Positions 28,398 through 35,602 of a stretch of 64,000 bases of DNA are shown here, one piece after another. The notes under the pieces are model-generated. The model made no database searches and was not told where the DNA came from. It was given only the letters and a program-made list of their open reading frames with translations. The stretch comes from Acidobacteriota bacterium (GTDB lineage Bacteria > Acidobacteriota > Vicinamibacteria > Vicinamibacterales > SCN-69-37). Position numbers and translations under genes: made by a program. The first letter of the stretch is position 1. Every line of letters starts with the position of its first letter. Where the stretch lies: positions 1,178,001 through 1,242,000 of the forward strand of contig JADJUS010000004.1 in assembly GCA_016716905.1 (NCBI GenBank), in the 5' to 3' direction.

Positions 28398-28496
28398 GAA
28401 AAAGACCTGTGTACACGAAACGACCTCAGAGGTCGTTTTCCTGGATCGGCTATGAAAACGACCTCTGAGGTCGTTTCGTGTACACAGGTCTTTTTC
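28398..28496. terminator. perfect 43-bp inverted repeat, probable bidirectional terminator
   Basis: Arms 28398-28440 and 28454-28496 are exact reverse complements with a 13-base spacer. Each arm ends in a T-run facing outward (CTTTTTC), and each contains a smaller dyad GACCTCAGAGGTC. It begins one base beyond the stop codon of the membrane methyltransferase-like gene (28495-28497). The GACCTCTGAGGTC core recurs at 51.70 kb. Confidence 0.75.
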
Positions 28497-30516
28497 ATTC
28501 GCGCGGGCGGGCAATCAACGCTCCCGCATAACACAGGGCCACCAGGCCGATGAGGGCGCCGTAGCCGGTGATCAGCGCCAGATACTCCGCCACGCCGCCG
28601 GCCATCGCCCCCAAAAGGTTGGTGCCGTAGTCGCGAGGGAGAGATGTTGATCGCTTGATCGCGGAGCCGAACAGCAGGCCCGCGCAGAAGATGGGGCTGA
28701 AGCCAAGCAGGACATAGGTCAGGGACTCAGCGGCGAGACTGTCGAAGGCGAGCCGGCCCACAGGCACCATGTAGCTGAGGCCGAGCAAACCGAGGAGCAC
28801 AGCACCAATCATCCAGGGCCGGCGAATCTCCCACCGCGACACCACAAAATTGGCCGCGAGTGCCATCACCAGCACCGAGACAATCGCCAGCGATGCCACC
28901 ACCCAGGTTGAGCCCCACAACAGGGCAAACTGCGTGATGGACTTCGTTTCCAGCAGCATGAACCCGGCGCCCAACAGGAAGAATTCCCACGACCATCGTC
29001 CCGACGCCCTGCGGACGACGGGCGCGACAACCAGTAGTGAGGCGCCGAGGATCAGCAGGAGCGTGTAGATGTAGTGGCGCGGGATGTGACGGTCGCGCAG
29101 GTAGAGGAACGGCCAGTCATCCGACGCAGGCTCGATGTTGCGATCCCGCTGATGCAGGCGCGCCGGGCTCGGTGCGTGCGACTGGCCAAAGGCCGTCACG
29201 CGCTCAGGAATCGCCGGAGAGGCAGGCATCTGCGCCACACGCGGTCCCGCCAGCATGACGCCCAGGAACGACCGCGCCTCGTGCACGTGCACGTAAGGCT
29301 CGGTCCCGAAGGCCACAGCGGCGCTGTTGGCGAGCCGATCGACCAGCCACGGTTCGCGGAAGTAGTTGTAGACCGCCAGCACCCCGTTGTCGGTCAAGCG
29401 GTCGCGGACATCCGCAAACGCCTCCTGCGTGAACATGTAGCTCTCGAGGCGCACGCCTGAAAAGCCCGACTGCAGCGTCAGCGAGTCTATGAGCGCAAAC
29501 ACCACCATGTCGTACTTCTTGGTGGTCGTCCTCAGGTAATGCCGCGCATCGTCATTAATCACCGTCACACGCGGGTCCGAGAAGGGTTGGTCCGGATGCA
29601 ACTCCCGCCCAAGCCTGATGATGGTGGGATCGATTTCGACGGCATCAACGTGTTTGGCGCCATGCCGCAAGGCCGCTGACACGTCGCTGCCCGAGCCGGC
29701 GCCAAGCACGAGCACGTTTTCGAACGTGTCGCCGAAGACGGAGTAGGGCCACTGGTAGAAGTACTCCTTCTGATCGAGTGACGCCATCGACTGGTGGAAG
29801 ATGTTGTTGACCTCCACCACCGTGTCTCCGCCCTGCTGGCGAACCACGATCTTGTAGTACGGCGACCACAACGTGTTGGCGGAGATCATGTGCACCAGCA
29901 CCACCGTGGCGGCGACGAGAGTGACGCCGACCGCACCCAGCACGCGGCTTCTGCCGGATGTGGCGCCTGGTTCCGCAGACAAGAGCAGCGGCGTGGCCAC
30001 CACGGCACCGATCCCGAACCACACCGACGGTGGCAGCTCGAACCACGACATCACGCCCAGCATCAACACGCCGGCCAGGCTGCCCGCCACGTTCCACGTG
30101 TAGGCCGGCAGTGAGGGAAGCGTGCTCATCTCGCGGCCCATGCGCTGCGCCAGTGCCGTGAAGAGCGCCACCACCACAAAGAAGATCGCGGGCAGCAACA
30201 GCACGCTTTCGATCTGAAGAATGTCTTCGTTCGTGCCGCTGGTGAAGTAGATGGCGCCTGTGGCCACCACGTTGACCTCGAGCCGGAAGAAGGCGGCGCC
30301 GGCGACGATGGCGAGGAGGATGAACGGGAACCACGCAAAGAGCCGCGTGCGCGCATCAGCGAGCAGGCAGCCCAGGCCGATGCCGAGGAAGCTGGCCAGC
30401 AGGATGAAGTTCGAGAAGAACGAGAGCAACCGGATGTTCGCCGGGAGCCAGCGAATCAACGCGATTTCCAGAAAAAGAACGAGGAACGAGACCGAGAAGA
30501 TCTTCAGGGCAGCCAT
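28495..30516 (-). CDS. membrane-bound spermidine synthase-like protein
   Basis: The protein is 673 aa from the ATG at 30516; a TTG one codon earlier is also in frame. The N-terminal third has about seven membrane helices. The centre is a SAM-binding Rossmann fold with VLVLGAGSGSDVSAAL, then DAVEIDP and an INDDARHYLR segment typical of spermidine/spermine synthases. The last 200 residues have about six more helices. Such fusions are frequent in environmental genomes; polyamine synthesis is unproven because the catalytic DxxD-type residues cannot be checked here. It starts seven bases after the small subunit of the GMC dehydrogenase. Confidence 0.82.
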   Translation of the reverse strand: MAALKIFSVSFLVLFLEIALIRWLPANIRLLSFFSNFILLASFLGIGLGCLLADARTRLFAWFPFILLAIVAGAAFFRLEVNVVATGAIYFTSGTNEDILQIESVLLLPAIFFVVVALFTALAQRMGREMSTLPSLPAYTWNVAGSLAGVLMLGVMSWFELPPSVWFGIGAVVATPLLLSAEPGATSGRSRVLGAVGVTLVAATVVLVHMISANTLWSPYYKIVVRQQGGDTVVEVNNIFHQSMASLDQKEYFYQWPYSVFGDTFENVLVLGAGSGSDVSAALRHGAKHVDAVEIDPTIIRLGRELHPDQPFSDPRVTVINDDARHYLRTTTKKYDMVVFALIDSLTLQSGFSGVRLESYMFTQEAFADVRDRLTDNGVLAVYNYFREPWLVDRLANSAAVAFGTEPYVHVHEARSFLGVMLAGPRVAQMPASPAIPERVTAFGQSHAPSPARLHQRDRNIEPASDDWPFLYLRDRHIPRHYIYTLLLILGASLLVVAPVVRRASGRWSWEFFLLGAGFMLLETKSITQFALLWGSTWVVASLAIVSVLVMALAANFVVSRWEIRRPWMIGAVLLGLLGLSYMVPVGRLAFDSLAAESLTYVLLGFSPIFCAGLLFGSAIKRSTSLPRDYGTNLLGAMAGGVAEYLALITGYGALIGLVALCYAGALIARPRE

Positions 30517-30522
30517 CAAGTG

Positions 30523-31117
30523 CTACTCGCCCGCCGACAAGAGGCCGAGCTTCTTCAGCACGTCGTCTGGACAGCCGTTCCATGTGGGCACAAACGTGTT
30601 GCCCATGTACTGAAGGTCTTCGATGCCCATCTGGCTCGACCAGAAACCGCTGGCGGTGAGGTCGCGGAAGCTGTTGAAAAAGGGAACGCCGTGCGAGGTT
30701 GCGGGATTCACACGCTGGGGCCACGCGATGTCATCGAGGACGGCGCGCCGCTGGGCGTCGGAACATCGCACGAAGTCGAGGTCGAACCGCCGATGGCACT
30801 CGAGGTCGAGCCAGGCGAGTCCGCCGCGCATCGCGTTCTGGCGGTTGAGTCTGCTCGTTGAGGATGAAGTCCATGAACTGGGGCACGCCCGCGTCGGTCG
30901 CGCTGCCAGACTTGGCGTCCTTCGGAATGATGAGATCCACCAGCACCTTGACGGTCTCGTATTCGTGCGCGGTGAAGAACACCGGCTTGAAGGGCGCCTG
31001 CGCGGTTCGAGTGAGGATGCTGGCATGGACCACTTCTTCGCCGGTCCAGGAAAACGCCGCGGCCATCGGCGCCGCCGCCGCCAGTTTGAGCAATGCCCGT
31101 CGATTCATCGTCGCCAT
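30523..31117 (-). pseudogene. gluconate 2-dehydrogenase subunit 3-like, frameshifted
   Basis: From the ATG at 31117 the protein starts MATMNRRALLKLAAAAPMAAAF, a Tat-like signal, then FTAHEYETVKVLVDLIIPKD and AGVPQFMDFILNEQT. After about 30855 the family continues in another frame with NAMRGGLAWLDLECHRRF, FFNSFRDLTASGFWSS and a final MGNTFVPTWNGCP. These are hallmarks of the small subunit that exports and supports GMC dehydrogenases (gluconate and glycoside 3-dehydrogenases). A single-base indel at GAGTCTGCTCGTTGAG explains the break. The start overlaps the GMC stop by one base. Probably one functional gene if the indel is a consensus error. Confidence 0.75.
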
Positions 31118-32829
31118 TACAGTGCGCCCCGTTTCCGTTCTGCCGCGATGAAGTCGCTCGTGCGCCATGACAGCGCGAGGATGGTCCACGTGGGGTTTTT
31201 GTCCGCCTGCGACACGAACGGTCCACCGTCGGCCACAAACAGATTCTTCACGTCGTGCGCCTGGCAGTTCTTGTTGACCACCGACGTCTTGGGGTCGTTG
31301 CCCATGCGTGTCACACCCAGTTCGTGGATGATGCTGCCGCCGGTGGAGATGCCATAGCCGCGTTCCTTGCTCGGCATCGCCGACATCGGTGTGGCGCCCA
31401 TCTCCGCAAAGATCGACCGGAAGGTCTCCTGCATGTGTTTGACCTGGTTGTGTTCGTGGTCGGTCCAGTTCCAGTGGAACCGCAGCACCGGGATGCCCCA
31501 CTTGTCCACGGTGGTCGGGTCAATCTCGCAGTAGCTCTTGTCGTTCGGAATCATTTCGCCGCGCCCGGCCAGACTGACCGTGGCGCCGTAGAACTTGCGA
31601 TAGTCGGCCTTGAGCCTGGCGCCGTATCCGCCGATCTCGCGTCCGTTGTCGAAGCCGCTGAAGCGCTGAATGCCGCCGCCGAAACCCGAGCCCGGCATGC
31701 CCAGGCCGCCGCTGATTTCGATGTGGTAACCACGCGGGAAGTCGAGCTTGGTGTTGTCGAGCACCCACGGCATGTAGAGGTGCGCGCCCCCCACGCCATC
31801 TTCGTTGTGGGGAATCTGATCCATCAACTGGGGCACAAACGCCGACACGCTGCCGCCGGTGCTGTCGGTGATGTATTTGCCCACCACGCCGCTGGAGTTG
31901 CCCACGCCCTGCGGGAACTGCGACGACTTCGAGTTCAGCATGATGCGCGCGGTTTCGCAGGCGCTTGCCGCCAGCACCACCACGCGCGCCTGCACGTGAT
32001 TCTCGCGGCCGGTTGTTTTGTCGATGTACGCCACGCCCGTCGCCAGCCCCGCGCTGTTGACGGTGACCTCACGCGCCATCGCATCGGTGATGATCGTCAG
32101 CCGGCCGGTGGCCATGGCCGGTGGCAGCAGTACCGAAGGGGAAGAAAAGTTCGAGTGCATCGCACAGCCGCGGAAGCACTGGCCGCAGTAGTGGCAGGCC
32201 GAGCGGCCGTTTAAGGGCTGCGTGAGAATCGACAGGCGATTCGGGATGCACTTGATGTTGAGACGATCGGACGCGCGCTTGATGAGCTGTTCGTAGCAGC
32301 GCGGCTTGGGCGGCGGTTGGAAAATGCCGTCCGGCTCATTCGGTATCCCTTCCACCGAGCCAAACAACCCGACGAACCGATCCACCTGGTCGTAGTACGG
32401 CTTCACATCGTCGTACGTGATGGGCCAGTCGTCGCCCAGGCCGTCAAGGCTCTTGCGCTTGAAGTCGTTGGGACCGAAGCGCAGTGAAATGCGGCCCCAG
32501 TGATTGGTGCGGCCTCCCAGCATGCGCGTGCGGAACCACTGGAAGCTGTTGCCGGGCGCGGTGGTGTACGGTTCGCCGTCGATCGCGAAGCCGCCGATCC
32601 AGGCGCCAAATTCGCCCCACGGCCGTTCGGGTGTGCCGCCGCCTCGGCGTGGTGAGTCATACGGCCACGCAAACATCTGGCTGTCTTTGACCGGGTCCCA
32701 GTTCACGCCCGCTTCCAGCATGACGACCTTGGCGCCCGACTCTGTCAGCACCTTGGCGGCCATCCCGCCACCGGCTCCAGACCCGACAATACAGACGTCG
32801 TACGTTTCGCGGCTTCGAATGATTTGCAC
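31117..32829 (-). CDS. GMC family oxidoreductase, glycoside 3-dehydrogenase-like
   Basis: The protein is 570 aa from a GTG at 32829; the upstream extension lacks family character. The FAD site is YDVCIVGSGAGGG (residues 10-22). A Cys-rich loop CHYCGQCFRGC lies near residue 205, and the C-terminal active-site region includes HELGVTRMG and ADKNPTWT. This arrangement, with a subunit-3 gene and a cytochrome c downstream, matches periplasmic dehydrogenases such as the Caulobacter LacABC enzyme that oxidise C3 of glycosides. The Tat signal is on the small subunit, so the pair is probably co-exported. Stop and next start share one base (TAATG). Confidence 0.9.
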   Translation of the reverse strand: MQIIRSRETYDVCIVGSGAGGGMAAKVLTESGAKVVMLEAGVNWDPVKDSQMFAWPYDSPRRGGGTPERPWGEFGAWIGGFAIDGEPYTTAPGNSFQWFRTRMLGGRTNHWGRISLRFGPNDFKRKSLDGLGDDWPITYDDVKPYYDQVDRFVGLFGSVEGIPNEPDGIFQPPPKPRCYEQLIKRASDRLNIKCIPNRLSILTQPLNGRSACHYCGQCFRGCAMHSNFSSPSVLLPPAMATGRLTIITDAMAREVTVNSAGLATGVAYIDKTTGRENHVQARVVVLAASACETARIMLNSKSSQFPQGVGNSSGVVGKYITDSTGGSVSAFVPQLMDQIPHNEDGVGGAHLYMPWVLDNTKLDFPRGYHIEISGGLGMPGSGFGGGIQRFSGFDNGREIGGYGARLKADYRKFYGATVSLAGRGEMIPNDKSYCEIDPTTVDKWGIPVLRFHWNWTDHEHNQVKHMQETFRSIFAEMGATPMSAMPSKERGYGISTGGSIIHELGVTRMGNDPKTSVVNKNCQAHDVKNLFVADGGPFVSQADKNPTWTILALSWRTSDFIAAERKRGAL

Positions 32830-32850
32830 GCGGGAATTGTAGCGTAGGAT
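32824..32850 (+). promoter_or_regulatory. candidate promoter for the DUF1080 gene, possibly leaderless
   Basis: TTGCAC (32824-32829) and TAGGAT (32845-32850) are 15 bases apart. The -10 ends six bases before the ATG at 32857, so transcription would start at or next to the start codon. It overlaps the GTG of the divergent GMC gene. Confidence 0.5.
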
Positions 32851-32856
32851 ACGGCC

Positions 32857-33849
32857 ATGAGACTCAAACCCGCCCTTCTCGTTGTCGGCGTCCTGCTCGG
32901 GCTTTCGGTGTTCGCGCCTGCGGTTCGTGCCCAGCAATCACCGTTTGTGGGGGCGTGGAACTTCACCGGGACGGGGCCGGACACGGCGTTTGTGTACTGG
33001 GTCGAGATCAAAGAAGAGAACGGGCAGCTCACCGGCCGCTTTCTCAACCGTACGGGCAACCCGATTCCGCTCGGCGCGGTGAAAGTGGAGAACGGCGAGT
33101 TGATCTTCCAGGCCAGCCGGTTCGACCGGGTCACGAACAAGATCGAGCCCACTGGCCCAGAGTTCCGCGCGCGTCTGGAAGGGGACCGTCTGGTGGGCCG
33201 CCACATGCTGCGAACCGGTGGACGAGGCGGCGCGCCGGCGGTTGAGCGCGAGGTCAACTGGGCCGGCGCCCGGCGTCCCGCATTCCCGGCGTCGAACGCG
33301 AATGCCGCGCACAAGTATGGCGCTCCCGTCGTGTTGTTTGATGGCACCTCCCTTGATGCGTTCGGTGTCCAACATGCCGATCGGCCGCTCAACTGGGCGG
33401 TGGCCGATGGCCTGCTCGTGAATACGCCGCCGTCCAACAACCTCGTGAGCAAGCAGAAGTTCGCCGACTTCAAGGTCGACCTGGAGTATCGGCTCGAGGC
33501 CAACAGCAACAGTGGCCTCTATCTGCGGGGCCGGTACGAGCTTCAGCTCCTGGACGACTTCGGCAAGCCGACCCAGATTCTGGGCCACGCGGCGGTCTAC
33601 GGTCGCGCGGTGCCGATGGTCAACGCCAGCAAGCCCGCCGGCGAATGGCAGCAGCTCACCGCGGTGCTCGTGGGCGATCGCGTGACGGTGACGCTCAACG
33701 GCCAGAAGCTCCACGACAACGTGGCCATCGACGGCATCACCGGCGGCGCGCTCGACAACGCCGAACTCACGCCGGGACCGATCATGATCCAGGGCGACCA
33801 TTCTAAAGTGGCGATTCGGCGCCTCGTCGTGACGCCCATCGTGAAGTGA
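32857..33849 (+). CDS. DUF1080 protein with extra N-terminal beta domain, secreted
   Basis: The protein is 330 aa with a signal peptide (about 1-25, ending VRAQQ). Residues 28-145 form a beta-rich domain (FVGAWNFTGTG, LTGRFLNRTGN, LVGRHMLRTG) that I do not recognise. Residues 155-330 are DUF1080, with VVLFDGTSLDAFG, LEANSNSGLYLRGRYELQLLD and GPIMIQGDH. It is divergently transcribed from the GMC dehydrogenase with 27 bases between starts, which supports dehydrogenase and hydrolase acting on the same glycoside: oxidation at C3, then cleavage. Confidence 0.9.
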   Translation: MRLKPALLVVGVLLGLSVFAPAVRAQQSPFVGAWNFTGTGPDTAFVYWVEIKEENGQLTGRFLNRTGNPIPLGAVKVENGELIFQASRFDRVTNKIEPTGPEFRARLEGDRLVGRHMLRTGGRGGAPAVEREVNWAGARRPAFPASNANAAHKYGAPVVLFDGTSLDAFGVQHADRPLNWAVADGLLVNTPPSNNLVSKQKFADFKVDLEYRLEANSNSGLYLRGRYELQLLDDFGKPTQILGHAAVYGRAVPMVNASKPAGEWQQLTAVLVGDRVTVTLNGQKLHDNVAIDGITGGALDNAELTPGPIMIQGDHSKVAIRRLVVTPIVK

Positions 33850-33898
33850 CGCAGGGCGTGGCGCTCACTGCGCCCATTGCGCCCATTGCGCCCTGGCG

Positions 33899-34105
33899 TA
33901 ATGGCGAAATGTCACAAATGTCCGAAATGGCGAAGTGCGGACAGACCATTGTAGGGAAGAATGCCGGAATGTCTGCCCTCCAATGGTTGAATCTGCTGCT
34001 CCAAGGTCATTCGTTCATTGCGCGCCTTGGACATTCCAACATTCTTCCCTGCAATGGGTTGTCCGGCATTTCGCCATTTCGGTCATTTGTGACATTTCGC
34101 CATTA
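33899..34105. mobile_element. MITE-like element, full copy 1
   Basis: Begins TAATGGCGAAATGTCACAAA and ends TTTGTGACATTTCGCCATTA. Terminal inverted repeats extend about 65-70 bases inward, through TGTAGGGAAGAATG on one side and CATTCTTCCCTGCA on the other, around an asymmetric centre containing TTCATTGCGCGCCTTGGACA. No coding capacity. Confidence 0.85.
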
Positions 34106-34241
34106 CACGCGCCAGCACCGCGGCGCCGATTTCGCGCGAGCGGTGTCTCAGTAGATAGGGAAGCTTCTCCAATTTGTTAACCAAGCCGCGTGAGCGGCCT
34201 TGCGAGAGCCGCGCGGTGTCTCGCGCAATAGGAGAGGTGCC

Positions 34242-34946
34242 ATGCCCCGAACGTTGTTTGAGCAAGTGCTCGTCACAGAAACACCCCGGAAGGCGCCGCG
34301 CTGGATGAGGCTCGGGTCGCTGGTGCTTCACGTCGTCGTTGTCCTCGTGCTGCTCGTGCTGCCGATCACCGCAGCGCTTGATCTGCCTGGGATCCAGACG
34401 CGGCTGCCAACGGTCATGCTCGCGTCGGTGCCCTCGCCGCCGCCACCGGCGAGTCAACCGGTTGCCACCACCGCGTCTGTCCCGACGACGGCGCCGAGTG
34501 TGCCGCTAGCGCCACCAGACGGGATTACACCCGAGGTGGCTCCGCCCGCCCCGGCCGCACTCGGGGTCCCCGGAGGCGTCGGCACCGGAGTCCCGTATGT
34601 GGGCGCCCTGAATACGTCGGCGCTCGGCCCGCCGCCTCCGCCGATGGCCGTGCCCGAACCCCCGCGTCGCGTTGGTGGAATCATCCGCCCGCCCGAGCGC
34701 ACTGTCTTCAAGGCGCCCGAGTACCCGCCCGTTGCGAAGGCGGCCCGCATCGAGGGCACAGTGGTGCTCGAAGCCACGCTCGATGAGCGCGGCGTCGTGC
34801 AGAACGTCACCGTGCTCAGGTCTGTGCCGCTCCTCGACCAGGCGGCCATCGACGCCGTCCGCCAATGGCGCTACTCTCCGACGCGACTCAACGGCGTCGC
34901 GATCCCCATCATCATGACCGTCACCGTGACGTTCTCGATTCGTTAG
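34242..34946 (+). CDS. TonB family protein
   Basis: The protein is 234 aa. Start at 34242 is supported by AGGAGAGG upstream. A single membrane helix (about 26-46) is followed by a Pro/Ala-rich spacer (about 65-130) and a C-terminal TonB domain with PPVAKAARIEGTVVLEATLD, LDQAAIDAVRQWRYSP and a final VTFSIR. It would span the periplasm and transmit force or act as a signal-coupled envelope protein. No ExbB/ExbD or receptor gene is adjacent. TonB next to BlaI-M56 pairs is common in Acidobacteria. MITE copies lie on both sides. Confidence 0.9.
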   Translation: MPRTLFEQVLVTETPRKAPRWMRLGSLVLHVVVVLVLLVLPITAALDLPGIQTRLPTVMLASVPSPPPPASQPVATTASVPTTAPSVPLAPPDGITPEVAPPAPAALGVPGGVGTGVPYVGALNTSALGPPPPPMAVPEPPRRVGGIIRPPERTVFKAPEYPPVAKAARIEGTVVLEATLDERGVVQNVTVLRSVPLLDQAAIDAVRQWRYSPTRLNGVAIPIIMTVTVTFSIR

Positions 34947-34984
34947 AGCTCTGCGAGAACGTCGCGTGACGATGCGCGACGGCG

Positions 34985-35191
34985 TAATGGCGAAATGTCA
35001 CAAATGTCCGAAATGGCGAAATGTCTGCAGTGCGGGAATCCTCGAATCCTCGAATGTCCAAGGCGCGCAATGAACGAATGACCTTGGAGCAGCAGATTCA
35101 ACCATTGGAGGGCAAAGACATTCGGACATTCTTCCCTGCATTGGTTTATCCGCAGTTCGCCATTTCGGACATTTGTGACATTTGTCCATTG
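34985..35191. mobile_element. MITE-like element, full copy 2, centre inverted
   Basis: Same termini as copy 1 but the centre is in the opposite orientation (GTCCAAGGCGCGCAATGAAC). The right end lies 33 bases before the BlaI start, so it forms part of that gene's upstream region. The final bases are CCATTG rather than CCATTA. Confidence 0.85.
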
Positions 35192-35208
35192 CGAGCGTCA
35201 GCGCCACG

Positions 35209-35225
35209 TGTTACAGTGCGTAACA
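35209..35225. promoter_or_regulatory. candidate BlaI operator dyad
   Basis: TGTTAC-AGTGC-GTAACA overlaps the first base of the BlaI start codon, and a further GTAACAC half-site follows at about 35236. BlaI/MecI repressors bind TACA/TGTA-type dyads, so autoregulation is likely. Confidence 0.5.
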
Positions 35226-35602
35226 TGACAGCGCGTAACACATCGAGCCTGACCCGACTGCAGCAGGCGATTCTGGACTACGTGGCCTCCAAAGGGCCGG
35301 CGACCGCCGATCAGGTTCGAGAGGCGTTGCGATCGGACCATCCGCTCAAGGACTCGAGCGTACGGACGCTCCTGCGTCGGCTTGAGGCGCGAGGGCTTGT
35401 GAGCCACGTGGTGGAGGGCAAGACCTTTGTCTATCGCGCGGAGGTGGCGTCCACGAGTGTGGCCGCAGCGGCCGTGCGACGGTTGATCGATGGGTTCTGG
35501 AAAGGGTCGGCAGAGCAGTTCCTGACCGGGTTGGTGGACGAGAAGGTGCTGTCGGCGGCCGATCTGCGACGTCTTGCGAAAAAAGTGGGAGGACGGAAAT
35601 GA
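35225..35602 (+). CDS. BlaI/MecI family transcriptional repressor
   Basis: The protein is 125 aa from the ATG at 35225. The winged-helix domain is clear: LTRLQQAILDYVASKGPATA, then SSVRTLLRRLEARGLVSH and a wing VVEGKTFVYRAEV. The C-terminal helices (SVAAAAVRRLIDGFWKGS) form the dimer and carry the region cleaved by the cognate protease in the beta-lactam systems. The stop overlaps the M56 start (ATGA). It probably represses its own operon until the M56 protein inactivates it. No beta-lactamase is nearby. Confidence 0.93.
   Translation: MTARNTSSLTRLQQAILDYVASKGPATADQVREALRSDHPLKDSSVRTLLRRLEARGLVSHVVEGKTFVYRAEVASTSVAAAAVRRLIDGFWKGSAEQFLTGLVDEKVLSAADLRRLAKKVGGRK

Noticed and set aside
35021..35224. 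N-terminal extension of BlaI through the MITE
   Set aside because: The upstream frame is MITE sequence (it also appears in other MITE copies); the winged helix begins at the ATG at 35225.
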